Below are positions 53,076 to 64,000 of a stretch of DNA of 64,000 nucleotides, in pieces; within the stretch, counting starts at the first letter, position 1; every line of letters begins with the position of its first letter. The stretch comes from Alviniconcha marisindica. Lineage: Eukaryota > Mollusca > Gastropoda > Provannidae. Where the stretch lies: positions 261,001 through 325,000 of the forward strand of contig JABMCL010001163.1 of NCBI GenBank assembly GCA_018857735.1, written 5' to 3'. The notes under the pieces were generated by a model. It was not told where the DNA came from and searched no databases. It worked only from the letters and a program-made list of their open reading frames with translations. A program made the translations under genes and the position numbers.

Positions 53076-53829
53076 AGTGATACATCGAACAATTTCAACA
53101 TTTCTTATTTCCTTATGATCTTGTCGATGACAATCAGAATTTCACTTTAGTGTGAACTGCTTGCAGAAATCAGCGTCTACTTTTAATTGCAACATATTTA
53201 TAGGTTGAAACCTGTAGTTTTCAGTAAAACCAAAAAAAATTGGGTATTTTGGGCCAAATTAATGAGTTATGTCTAGATATTTGTGTTGTCTGTCTCTGCA
53301 TTGTTTCCCCTCTGGCCATACAATGTGTCCTTTTGTTAGGTAGTATATGTCTGTAGCTGTACACAGTGTCATTTTGTGATATAATGCTATGAGTATAGTA
53401 TATCTATAGCTAAATATTGTGTCCTCTTGGTAATATAGTATATCTGGTGCTATATTGTGCCATTCTGATAAATATAGTGTGTCTGACTATACATTGTGTC
53501 TTTTTGATGGACAGTATATTGTTTTTTTAGTTATAAAGGATGTCATTTTATGATAGACTACAATATTTAAGGTTCTGTTTGTTGAAATGCATGTTAATGT
53601 GGTTTTTGTCATGAGTTGTTTGTACAACGCAGTGAGTTTTAGCTCTGGTTAGAGAACAGAGCTTTATAAGAATCATTTATTTATACATTGTGTCTTTTTG
53701 ATTTGATAATATATGTGTAGCTATACATTGATAATATGATATGTTTAGCTATACATTGGTAATACAATATGTTTAGCTATACATTGTGCCATAATAAAAT
53801 TTTAAATGGGACAAAGTTGACTGCTAGTG

Positions 53830-54230
53830 TTCTGAACCAAAAAGATTTAAAATAAAATAAAAAATGCTGATTTTAATAGTACAACACAAAACATGCAAAA
53901 CATTTTGGGTAAACCCCCTTTTCAAGCAATAGACTGACAGGTAAATGATGATGATGAAAACTTAAAATTGTCTACTTATTTTGTTTCGGTTATTGATGCT
54001 GGAGGTTCTGGAAGTGTTGAAGAATGTTAGCATGAGGCTGATCCGTTGTTCAACACTTCCAGACACTCCTGCACCAATGACCTAAGCAGGACAGGTAGAC
54101 AATTTTCATTGTTTATTTATTATTGTTTACCTCACAGTCTGCTTATTTTTATTTTTATTTTATTTGCACATATTTTGAGTTGTCCTTTTAAAATCAGCAT
54201 TCTTTTAAACATTTATGTGTTTCGATAGAT
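53830..54230. mobile_element. Fold-back element, copy 4
   Basis: Left AAAATGCTGATTTTAATAG, AACACAAAACATGCA, GGGTAAACCCCCTTTTCAAGC; right CTTTTAAAATCAGCATTC and TTTATGTGTTTCGATAGATC. The middle holds a second hairpin, TCTGGAAGTGTTGAA against TTCAACACTTCCAGA. Confidence 0.78.
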
Positions 54231-54482
54231 CTATACACTGCACCATTATGTTGGTATGGTATATCTGTCTGTACAATGTGCCCTTGTGTTAGAGAGTGTA
54301 GTATGTCTGGCTGTATATTTGCAGTTTTCTTTATAGTGTTGCATTTCTAGCTGTATATGGTGTTACTGGGTGGAAATGATGATGTCGTTTCACAGAGGAA
54401 ATTGGTGTATTTGTGTTTTGTTATAACAGGGTAGAAATACTCATTTTTGAACAGGGAAGCAGAGGAAAGGGATGTATTAATG

Positions 54483-54514
<32 letters not shown>

Positions 54515-54515
<1 letters not shown>

Positions 54516-54875
54516 TCTCCAAACTCATAAAAGGTTTAATAAGAAAGAGAGAGAGAGAGAGATCTCCAAACTCATAAAAGGTTTAATAAGAACAATGATT
54601 TTAAAAGGACAACAAAAAACATGCACACATGTTCAGGGTAAACCCCTTTTTCAAGCAGAAGACAGATAAACAATGACAAAGGACAATTTCTACTTATCCT
54701 GTTTCAGTTATTGGTGCTGGAGTGTGTTGAAAAACGGATATTTATCATCATTTATCTGGCAATCTATTGCTTAAAAAAGGGGTTTACCCTGAAAAATTGT
54801 GCACGTTTTGTGTTGCTCTATTAAAATCAGCATTTAAAAAAAAAAAAATAAAGCTTTCATGTGTGTCAATTTCAC
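54515..54875. mobile_element. Fold-back element, copy 5
   Basis: Left ATCTCCAAACTCATAAAAGG (duplicated with a GA repeat), CAGGGTAAACCCCTTTTTCAAGC; right GGGGTTTACCCTGAAAA and CTATTAAAATCAGCATTT. It lies 285 bp from copy 4. Confidence 0.78.
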
Positions 54876-55139
54876 AACACTAGTAGTAAACTTTTTTCTT
54901 TTTTTTTTCTTTTTTTTAATGAATGGAGGTGTATTAATGGCCTTTTGTTACCACAGCAGGGTAGTAGTAGGAGTTGTTTTTACGCCCAGTCAACCCATTC
55001 AACCAGTATGGCTATATCGGGGCAACCACAGCAGGGAAGAAATGGTGAAAATGCATTGTAAGCGGACAGGTGGACAGGTAGACGTAGGGTGACTGACTCC
55101 TGGGTGCAGGCTATTGAAGCTAGGACATGGAAAGAGAAA

Positions 55140-56100
55140 ACACTGACCTCAAGGCTGACTTGCTGCTCTCTTTTTTTCTCTTTTTTTCTTTTCTTTTTTT
55201 CTCAGATGTTTTTTTTGGGGGGGGGGGGGTCTTTTCTTTTTTTCTTTTCTTTTTCTTGGCTGATAAGTGATATCCTGCTTCAGACACGGGTAGGGTCTAA
55301 ACCTGATGACAGAGTTTTGTTATGATTGCAGAATATGTCAGTAGGGCTTGTTTAAGGCAATGAAGTCAGAGGTTGTGCTTTTTGTTTTACTGGGGGATGG
55401 TCTTTTGCTGGCATTTTTTATGATGGCATTTACATGTATGGCTGTGATATTTTCCTTCTGTTTAATGATGCTTTTTACATTATCTACATACTTTTTTGGT
55501 TTAATGATAAGATTTTCTTTTCTTTTCTTTTCTTTCTTTCTTTACCGTGCAAAGATTACTTACTTTAAACTTTACTTTGGAGTACAAATACTTTGTCTCC
55601 ACTCTTTGTTTACTTTACCATGTTGCAATTGTTTACAGTAGGCCTACAGCATCTATAAGCCGAGTTTTACAAGTAGCATTACACGTTTTCATCATTCTGG
55701 TCACAACTTGCACTTTTCCAAGTAATTTGAATAAATCGCTGCTTCTGTATACCTCTCAGTCTTGACAAAGTGATGTGTGTGTGTATGTGTCAGCCTCTGT
55801 CTGTCTGTCAGTGGGTGTTCGAGCGTGTATGCGAGTAATTTTGTGAGTGAGTGTGTGTGTGTGTGTGTGTTGTATGCGCACGTGCTTCCGTGCGTGCGTG
55901 CGTGTGTGTGTGTGTGTGTGTGTGTGGACATTACGGTATCACAGTTACTTCCCATTACTGAACAGTCTTTGCTACCACCTTTATCGGAGCTCAGGAGGTG
56001 TGCGAAAGTCAAGGTGCTGCCGGCCCTGGGCTCCCCGTCCCTAACAGCCGGCTTATGGTCTCTGTGGACGTAAAACAACATTGAACTTGAACAACTGTTG
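55140..56100. repeat. Low-complexity intergenic stretch
   Basis: TTTTCTTTTTT tracts and G11 near 55217, (GT)n at 55850-55925, and a SINE family 2 piece at 56030-56090 (CCCCGTCCCTAACAGCCGG, GTCTCTGTGGACGT). No gene recognised. Confidence 0.6.
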
Positions 56101-56252
56101 TTGTTGTTGTTTTTTGTAAATTGTTATTACAGAACCATCCGGCATTGCCGGTGGTCATTACTGAAACCGCCCTCCGCGATCGGCTGGTGACTGCATGGGT
56201 AAACTACACGCGAAAAACTGATGAAAATTCACGACTGAACATAAAAAAACAT

Positions 56253-56284
<32 letters not shown>

Positions 56285-56545
56285 AGGTAGCTGCTGGTTG
56301 GATACATTTCCAGTCACGTATTCCCCGCGGCCGCATCACACCCTCACGCGCGCGCATACCGTCGTTTGACTGACACAATACACCTCAGTAACGCCCGGCG
56401 CGCGGCCGTGACAACTCGAGACGTGACTAGGGGAAAATTGGTGGGTTGGAGGAGGGGGGGGCGGGGGGGTGAGGGGGGGGGTGAGGGGGGGTGAGAGGGG
56501 GGGGGCGGCAAGGGGGGGAAATCGGGGGGGGGGGAGGGTAGGGAA
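56253..56545. repeat. G-rich block including a G29-type run
   Basis: A run of about 29 G at 56255-56283, then at 56450-56545 GGGGGGG blocks separated by 1-3 bases, a strong G-quadruplex-forming pattern on the plus strand. Confidence 0.9.
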
Positions 56546-56599
56546 GCGAGGGGCAGGGGCAAAAAAATACAAAAATTGTAATCGCTTGTGGTGTTTGTA

Positions 56600-59500
56600 G
56601 AGGCCCGGAAAGTTGATGACAGCCGTATGTCGGAAAGGAAAGCCAAATTCCGAGCCGCCATTGCAGTAACTGACAGAAAGCTAGAGCCGCGTTGGCCAAA
56701 GATTTTAGTAGTGAGTTTCAACTAAGTAAAAAAACATTTTAAAGTCATTTTGTTTAATTCCTGTAACGTATTTTGGGAACTAAACACATTAAGAGATTAG
56801 ATGACCGTTTCTCTCAGTCAGTCTAGTCCAGTTTAGTCAGTGACTACCCCCGACTACTACCGTGATCATTAATCAGTAGCGGGTGGCTTTTTGTACGCTG
56901 TGCTTTTATTATTGTCGCTTTGGTTTTGATTTTTGGTTTGTTTCTTGCTTGCTTGGGTTTGCACTGACATGCATGGCCTACACATGACACGGCACCGCCG
57001 TGGCGGCACTGAGACTGACACAGACTGACTGGCCGCAATGACACCGTGCTGAGGCGCGCGGCGCACGTGACACTCGGTCAGTCGCTCACTGACTGACACT
57101 GACACACACCGCTAACTGTGACACTGACACACACACGTGAAAGACTTTGAAGTGTTGCCGGTAGTGTGGTTGTTTATCACTGAATGATTAATTACAGAGC
57201 AGACCGAGTGATTTCAGTCAGTCGTTGTGTTCAGTCTTGGTTCGAGTCATGTAATTTCAATCACTGAGTTTTAAGTTCAATGCTGTCCGTCCGCAGAGAC
57301 CACTGATAAGGACTATTAGGGACGGGGGAGCTCAGGACGGCCACCTCGGCTATCACACACAGCTCCTGCATGGGCTCAGTATATATTTTGTCGACCTTTT
57401 TGCTGTTGTTTCGTGCGCTCAGTTCAGGCTCACGTTTGACTTGTTCAGTCATTACAGTAGCGCCGATAGTGTCTCCGCCGCGGAGTTGCTGAATCCGGAC
57501 TAGTCTGGCGGCGTGGACCAAAATCCCAGTTGGTTGAAGTGTTGTTTTACGTCACAGTCCGGCACAGAAACCGTAGGTTTATCGGCGGCGGGAACCCAGG
57601 ACCTCCACCTCGACTCAGTCTAACTGGCTGACCCCGCCTACACCACTCACCCGCCACGTCAGTCGTCGGCTGCCACCGCGCGGCACGGACTGACTGTCTC
57701 ACTCCTGCACTGATTTGGCAGCGATAAGAACCATTTTAATATTTCATAACTGTGAGGGACAAAGTCACAAGACAGTGTCCGCAACTAATTATAATCATCA
57801 ATGGCCATAGGCTGACTCAGTGAATCAGACCGACCCGGCCGCACAAAGGCCGGACTCACTGAACAGCCTACGGCTGGCTGACACTGACGTCAGTCGGCTG
57901 GTGCCGCGGCGGCCGCGGCAAACACCGCGGGTGGGCGCTTCCCCGCGTCTGGCGGCTTACCAGCGTCGGAAAAGACAAAATTACTAATGTGATTTTTTTA
58001 CTAACTGACAAGGTTTTATCAGTCGTAAACGGTAATTATGAGCTTTTTGGGCTGCTTCCAGCTGCATACTTGCGTCAAAAGTACATAATTACAATTATGT
58101 GAATTTTAGTAATTACATGCCGCAGATATCAGTTTAGCCAGCAGTGAATTATATGAACATAACTGTCAGTCGCACAATTAAGTGCACATATTTACCGTAA
58201 TGTTCTGCATATAATTACAATTATGTGCACATAATTACTATATCAACGCTGAGCTATTTTTCAGTTTGTTGGTTTAAACAATTTGATTAACGCCGAAAGC
58301 ATACCAACAGACGATAGCAACAGAACAGTTTTGGGAGCGTCAAACGGTGACTGGTGGTGAAGTGATGCTTAATGTCCTCAGATGTCAGTTGACATATTAG
58401 GGACAAGTTGTGACCAATGCCGAAGCACGGTTCAATAATTCTTTACGTCCACGGAAACCAGAAGGTTCGTTAGGACGGACCGCCCAGGACGGCCACCTCG
58501 ACTCTCACACAGCTGAAACGTGACTGAGCCGCTCATGCTCAACTCAGCGGCCGCCGGAAATGACAAACTGAATAACGTGGTGGCAGGCTAAAACTGAACG
58601 GTTCAGTTTGTTGTTGCCATTGTTGTTGTTGTTTTCTTCTTCTTTTTTTCTTTTTAAACCAAAGTCAGTTCGATTCGGTTATTTAGTTTCAATCAGTTTC
58701 AAGGCTAACCGGCACCAAGTCCGGTCAGGCGGTAGTACACTGATCAGGTGCCGGACCGCCGCCGAGGCCGGGACTCCGTGGGCAGCCAGAAACTCGGCCT
58801 GTAGCATTTTCAGTACTACACGCCAAATTTTGGGTGATGAATATCAGAGTCATCCGAACAGGTTCATATCTAGCGAATGATGCCAAAATCTCCCGGGCAG
58901 CCAGAAACTCGGCCTGTAGCATGTTCAGTACTACACGCCAAATTTTGGGTGATGAATATCAGAGTCATCCGAACAGGTTCATATCTAGCGAATGATGCCA
59001 AAAATGATCTCCCGGGCAGCCAGAAACTCGGCCTGTAGCATTTTCAGTACTACACGCCAAATTTTGGGTGATGAATATCAGAGTCATCCGAACAGGTTCA
59101 TGTCTAGCGAATGATGCCAAAATCTGCAACAAAAAGTGAGTTTTATCAGATCAGTTTCTGCCGTTTATGACCGAGACTTTCCTGAGCCGGCGCCCGCCGG
59201 CGGCGGGAACAGCACCGCCGTGTCAGCCTACCGGCTCGGCTACGGACGATCCGGTTTAGTGTCGACATCACTGAGAAAACCTGCATGTCGTTACTCGGAA
59301 ACTAGGTCAAACGTCAGCAGAGCATGTGCATACTGAAAGACACAAATATGATAATACACATTTTGTTGCAAATTCTGGCTTCCCCTGGTGGCGGCCAACG
59401 TTCGGACTTCGACTGACTGAGGGAGACGGCGGCAAGTCCGAGTGTTACTACCCGGCAGGAATATACTGTATTCAGTCTAAAATAATTGTGTAGAGTTGTT

Positions 59501-59700
59501 CCTTCTTTTACACATTCTCGCACATTTCGCAGTACATGAATGCTCGCAAGTTTGACAATCAAGACAAAAGACACTCATTAGATCAACTGTTTCAAATCAT
59601 CACGCCGTTTTGATGTGTTCTTCCTGTCCCCGATGCTAATCGTCTGCTAAACATGGACGGAAATAAAGGGCCGTGTGCAAGGTGACCAATGGAATGTTCG
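56600..59700. other. GC-rich, CpG-rich region upstream of the 59869 exon
   Basis: Rich in CGGC, GCCGCGG and ACTGACTGACACTGACAC blocks, unlike the AT-rich DNA on its left. Contains a perfect TGACGTCA at 57885 and SINE family 2 pieces near 57720 and 58440. It may be a CpG island or a cluster of young elements. Confidence 0.4.
58783..59130. repeat. About 117-bp tandem repeat, three copies
   Basis: Copies begin near 58783, 58898 and 59017, each with CAGCCAGAAACTCGGCCTGT, AGTACTACACGCCAAATTTT, GGGTGATGAATATCAGAGTC and TAGCGAATGATGCCAAAA. Its 3' side matches the repeat at 23100-23425. Confidence 0.93.
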
Positions 59701-59772
59701 CAATGGAAAATTGTTTGGAGACGTGTGCAAAAGCCTGCCCGTCCCACAAGCAGTGCGCTCTTGTCGGCAAGG

Positions 59773-59830
59773 CATAATATATATCGACGAGACAGCAGAC
59801 AGAGTTCAGACTCATCGACTCTTTCCGACT
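59773..59830 (+). promoter_or_regulatory. Candidate core promoter with pyrimidine-rich leader
   Basis: CATAATATATATCG is TATA-like. About 35-45 bp downstream lies ACTCTTTCCGACTTTTC, similar to the terminal oligopyrimidine starts of ribosomal protein mRNAs. The ATG is at 59869. Start site not proven. Confidence 0.35.
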
Positions 59831-59868
59831 TTTCATCGTTTAACCTTCGCATTCGTGTACTCTGCAAG

Positions 59869-59883
59869 ATGCCTCCTAAATTC
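59869..59883 (+). CDS. Candidate first coding exon (possibly ribosomal protein L12)
   Basis: ATGCCTCCTAAATTC then GTAAGT: codes Met-Pro-Pro-Lys-Phe and splits at a strong donor. Ribosomal protein L12 of animals begins with these five residues, and the pyrimidine-rich leader fits a ribosomal protein gene. No following exon is visible to the right edge (4.1 kb), so this rests on five codons and context. Confidence 0.35.
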
Positions 59884-60387
59884 GTAAGTAACGTAAACTA
59901 ATTGTTTTATTGTTTTTATTTGGTGAAACTGCGCTGGTGCCGTTTTCTGGCAAGTGGGTTGCGGTAACTGGCGCGAGCTGAAACCGCTGAGACGCAACTG
60001 TGACGTGACGTTAGGTCTTATGATGCATACACTGAAAATGTGTTTTATTCGTGTTTGGCTCATGACAACCTGCGGATGCTATGAAGCTGTTACACCGACG
60101 GCATGCGTGCACATGCATCAGGAGACCTGTACAAGATTGCGGGCGTGCTGTGTCCGGACAGTCTTGTCGTCCAGTGGGGGTCGTATCAAAACCACACTGA
60201 CGATCTGCCGCCATCCTCGTCAGAACTCATTCCACAGATTAAAGGGTCTCTTTTTTTTTTTTTATTTTTTTCTTACGCAGTAGTCTAGGTACTCGTTCGA
60301 GCCGTGCTCATTATATATAAATATGTGTATGCTGATCTTGATAGGATTCAACCGCACCTAATTCTGGTATCATCACCGACTGATGAA

Positions 60388-60439
60388 AACTGACTCTCTC
60401 TCTCTCTGTCTCTCTCTCTGTCTCTCTCTCTCTCTCAGT

Positions 60440-60487
<48 letters not shown>

Positions 60488-60513
60488 ACCAGCACGCACG
60501 CACGCACGCACGC

Positions 60514-60560
<47 letters not shown>

Positions 60561-60574
60561 CACACACACGCACA

Positions 60575-60629
<55 letters not shown>

Positions 60630-60630
60630 T
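60388..60630. repeat. CT and CA microsatellite cluster
   Basis: (CT)n to 60437, then (CA)n with CACG variants to 60628. Confidence 0.95.
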
Positions 60631-60779
60631 ACGCAAGCACAGTTTTTTTTTTTACCATTCTTTGAGCACACGCTGGGGGCAAAACTAAGACAGTGTCGAG
60701 AAGTCCGCCACGGCGACGTTTTGGCGGGTGCCACTGCGGTTGAAACTTGCTGACGCCGGGAAGCCCGCCTTGTCTTCAG

Positions 60780-60920
60780 AGCCTTTTTTCTTTATTTCTC
60801 TCTTTCTTTCTGATTGTACCATCATCTGCTTCTTCTTTTCTTCTTTTTCCTTTTTTTTTTTTCTTTTCTTTTTTCCGGCTTTTTTTTTTCTGTCTTTTTC
60901 CGGCTTTTTTTTGTGTGGGT

Positions 60921-60952
<32 letters not shown>
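60780..60952. repeat. T/C-rich tract followed by a G33-type run
   Basis: TTTTCTTTTTCC-type tract from 60780, then about 33 G ending near 60951. Confidence 0.9.
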
Positions 60953-60953
<1 letters not shown>

Positions 60954-61344
60954 ATCAAGTGGAAGGTCATATTAACAGAGGTAGCAGTGAAGTTGGCGAA
61001 GGTGTAGGCGCTGGTCACGTTAGGCCAACAGGGGGAGGTGTGTCAGTCGGAGCATAATGCCCGCTCTGTGGTGGTGGGAAGGACAGACAAAAAACGACCT
61101 GAGAGCGCCACGCGCTGCGTGGACCGGCCTAGCAGCTGCCGCCAACACTGAGTTCTAACGGCTGGGGTGATTCAACGTCAGTGACCTTTCTGCACGTTTG
61201 GTGAACGCCCTAGCAACCGACGCAACGTCCAGGAAATGGATAGCTCGCAGGAAACCATCGGTGTGGCCTGATAGAAGAGCTCTACACAGGCAGTGTGCAG
61301 TGTTTCATTGACCGAGACGCACGCACGCTACGCGCGCGTGCCGC

Positions 61345-61348
<4 letters not shown>

Positions 61349-61399
<51 letters not shown>

Positions 61400-61400
61400 G
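61349..61400. repeat. (CA)n microsatellite
   Basis: About 50 bp of pure CA after GCGCGC-type sequence. 60960-61345 and 61400-61860 hold nothing recognised. Confidence 0.95.
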
Positions 61401-61869
61401 TTCTGTTATACAATGTCCCACAATGTGTCGCACTCCGAGCACCGCTTTCCGGCACCTTCCTCCAAACTCTGCCAGATTTAGTTACGCCACTGAAGGGGCA
61501 CTCTTTATCTCCGCGCACTGTCCACCGACGCGGTCAGCGCCCTCCGAAAGGTTCGGGTACCGATAAGACTGTGGAAGCAACCTAGCGCCCAAGCACGCAC
61601 GTAAACATAAGGCACATCCACCCGGGGTTAAAAAAAAAAAAAGCGAGTTCCGTCTCGATTCAAACGATTTTCCCTTGATTTGAGCTGGCGTAAGCAACAT
61701 GGTCAGTTATAAAACAAACGTCTGATATAATTTGAGTTGTTTGTAACAAACTTACTACTGTTTGAGCACCAACAAAAAACTGCTCGTTAGCTGACAGTTT
61801 TCTGGACCCTATGGCGTAACTAAATACGGCAGTGGTTGAAGGAAGGATGTCGTAAACCAGTGCTTGGAG

Positions 61870-62360
61870 TTTGACAATGTGTGTGTGAGGTCTGCAGCCG
61901 GGATGGCGTTTGACATTGTGGATGGGGTCTTCCGTAATTATAGTGTCTGACAGTGTGGGGAGTCTTCAGTATAGTGTATGACAGAGTGGGTAGGGTCTTC
62001 AGTAGTGTCTGACAGGATGGATGGAGTCTTCAGTAATTATAGAGTCTGACAGTTTGGGGAGTCTTCATTATGGTGTATGACAGTGTGGGTGGGGTTTGTA
62101 TGGCAGTGTGGGTGGGGTCTTCAATAATTATAGTGTCTGACAGTGTGGCGAAAGTTTTGAGCATGCTGTCTTGGATAGTGTCTGACAGGGTGGATGGGAT
62201 ATTAAATATAATGCCTGACAGGGTGGATGGGGTCTTCAGTATAGTGTGTGACGGGGTGGATGGGGTTTTAAACATAATGTCTGACAGGGTGGGTGGGATC
62301 TTCAATATAGTGTATGAGAGGGTGGATGGGAAATGTCTGACAGTGTGGATGATGTGTTCT
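61870..62360. repeat. About 37-bp minisatellite
   Basis: Twelve or so units of GTCTGACAGTGTGGATGGGG plus TCTTCAGTAATTATA with deletions. Confidence 0.9.
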
Positions 62361-62361
62361 T

Positions 62362-62650
62362 CAGCTGGCCTTGTTTAGAGACTTTTTTTTTTTTTTGTAC
62401 TCAGACAATTCTTTTGGTAATAGGTGTTATTCAACTGGCCTTGTTTAGAAACTTTTTTTTCTTTTTTCTTTTCTTCTGTGCTTAGAAACTTCTTTTGGTA
62501 ATAGGTGTCATTCAAGTGGCCTTGTTTACTTAACATTTTTTTTCTTCTTTTTTTTCTTTTTCTTTTTTTCTTTTCTTTCTTTCTGTGCTCAGACATTTGC
62601 TTTAGTACAATGTATTACAAGTATTCAGCTGCCCTTGTTTGTTTTGCATA
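62362..62650. repeat. About 75-bp tandem repeat with T-rich cores
   Basis: Three to four copies of CAACTGGCCTTGTTTAGA, a T/C-rich block of varying length, GTGCTCAGACA and TTCTTTTGGTAATAGGTG. Confidence 0.88.
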
Positions 62651-62914
62651 GTTTTTCTCTCATTGGTCACAGGCTTCTGCCAGATACCCGTCTTGCGGAG
62701 GACATGGAATAGGAGGGGTGATAAAAAAGTAATGTAACTTAACGTCCGTGGTTCACAGGAGTACATGAGGTTAGTCTTTCGCAGGATACTTGGTTCGGTC
62801 GTTTATGTAAAAAAAAGTACTTTTTAAATTCAATTTTTTTAAGCATGTGGACATACACCAGGCATACACATAAGTGCAAAGTTAATATGTGCAGACTATA
62901 TAATGGTGTCGCCG

Positions 62915-63705
62915 GTCGTTTATGTTAGTTCAGTCGTTGACAGGAGGGTTAGTTCAGTCATTCGCAAGAAGTTCAGTTCAGTCGTTTACATGAAGGTTTG
63001 TTCCGTCGTTCACAAGAGAGTTAATTCAGTCGTTCACAAGAATATCAGTTCAACTGTTCGCAGGAGGGTTAGTTCAGTCGTTTACAGCAGGGTTAGTTCA
63101 GTCGTTCACAGGAGGGTTAGTTCAGAAGTTCACAGCAGGGTTAGTTCAGTCGTTTACAGCAGGGTTAGTTCAGTCGTTCACAGGAGGGTTAGTTCAGTCG
63201 TTCACAGCAGGGTTAGTTCAGTCGTTTACAGCAGGGTTAGTTCAGTCGTTCACAGCAGGGCATTAGTTCAGTCTTTCACAGGAGGGTTAGTTCAGTCGTT
63301 CACAGGAGGCATAGTTCAGTCGTTTACAGCAGGGTTAGTTCAGTCGTTTACAGCAGGGTTAGTTCAGTCGTTCACAGCAGGGTTAGTTTAGTCGTTCACA
63401 GGGGGCATAGTTCAGTCGTTCACAGGAGGCATAGTTCAGTCGTTTACAGCAAGGTTAGTTCAGTCGTTCACAGCAAGGTTAGTTCAGTCGTTCACAGCAG
63501 GGATAGTTCAGTCGTTCAGATGGTCAGTCCTTCAAAGGCGGGTCAGTTCAGTCGTTTAAAGGCATGTTAGTTCAGTCGTTAACAGGAGGCATAGTTCAGT
63601 CGTTCACAGGCCGATCAGTTCAGTCGTTCACAGGCCGATCAGTTCAGTCGTTCACAGGCCGATCAGTTCAGTCGTTCACAGGCAGGTTAGTTCAGAGGAT
63701 GACGC
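62915..63705. repeat. 24-bp minisatellite, about 33 copies
   Basis: Units of GGTTAGTTCAGTCGTTCACA plus GCAG or GGAG. The 24-bp period keeps frames open (VSSVVHRR-type repeats), which is a spurious ORF. A final subset has GGCCGATCAG. Confidence 0.95.
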
Positions 63706-64000
63706 CCCTTCAGTCATGCAGGGCCGGCGCCGCTTCGTGTTTATCACGCCCTGCTTGCTGCGTTTGGCATCCCCACACTGCAGATGAAAGTGGAACTGTC
63801 GGAGTCGATGCCAGTGTGTGTGCTACACTTTCCAGACCGACTGCGTGGGTTCATAAACAGAAAGCGTTCCCCGACAGAGGTTGGTCTGGGGCGCGGGGCA
63901 GACTAGCTCGCTTCCCGCTGAAACAGCTCTGCAACAGCGCCGTTCTCTCCCTCCATGGGCGTGCTTGAACGTTATCTGGTTCCCGTGGAAACGGCAGGCA
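63706..64000. other. Right edge, possible exon but unrecognised
   Basis: Unique GC-rich sequence. CACACTGCAG at 63772-63781 followed by ATGAAAGTGGAACTGTCGGA could be an acceptor and exon running to ACAGAG and a GTTGGT donor at 63879-63884, open throughout. No family recognised. Confidence 0.2.

Noticed and set aside
62903..63391. 162-codon VSSVV-repeat frame
   Set aside because: 24-bp minisatellite artefact.
63564..63968. 134-codon frame at the right edge
   Set aside because: Its first third is minisatellite and the rest matches nothing; codon pattern not convincing.

Overview
The window is eukaryotic. Its genes are split into many small exons with GT-AG introns. The intervening DNA is dominated by microsatellites, minisatellites, tRNA-derived SINEs, LINE fragments, fold-back elements and a DNA transposon. 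The protein content (an invertebrate-type metabotropic GABA-B receptor plus an animal MetX/MET2-type acyltransferase) and the repeat style suggest a mollusc, probably a gastropod; that placement is inference.

Layout. Positions 1-770: intron of gene A, starting with a 48-bp minisatellite. Positions 772-10370, plus strand: the last seven coding exons of a homoserine/serine O-acetyltransferase-like alpha/beta hydrolase, with all three catalytic-triad motifs (Ser, Asp, His) visible; its 5' exons lie left of the window. Positions 10371-23994: about 13.6 kb without a recognisable gene, with tandem repeats, SINE and LINE pieces, a hairpin element and a pair of RFX X-box-like motifs. Positions 23995-48871, plus strand: a complete 18-exon coding set for GABA-B receptor subunit 1 (868 codons, every intron phase consistent), followed by a polyadenylation signal near 49020. 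Positions 49000-56600: repeats and SINEs. Positions 56600-59870: a GC-rich, CpG-rich stretch ending in a small coding exon (Met-Pro-Pro-Lys-Phe, then a donor) under a TATA-like box and a pyrimidine-rich leader, possibly the start of ribosomal protein L12. Positions 59900-64000: microsatellites and minisatellites.

The main discovery is a pattern, not a gene. In both genes the introns have expanded by tandem duplication of exon-intron junctions. About ten separate arrays each carry many copies of a unit holding the last bases of the intron, the splice acceptor and the first 20-60 bases of the exon, or the mirror image: exon end, donor and first intron bases. The clearest are at GABBR1 exons 2, 4, 6, 11, 12, 14 and 16 and at exons 5 and 7 of gene A. 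Each authentic splice site therefore sits at the edge of a row of near-identical decoys.

A second notable structure is a three-level nest in GABBR1 intron 7. A minisatellite is split by a minus-strand LINE, which is itself split by a 2.17-kb TTAA-flanked DNA transposon carrying a broken THAP-like domain. Removing the transposon and one TTAA restores the LINE reading frame. Five copies of a palindromic element and a separate hairpin in GABBR1 intron 1 would put long double-stranded segments into transcripts.
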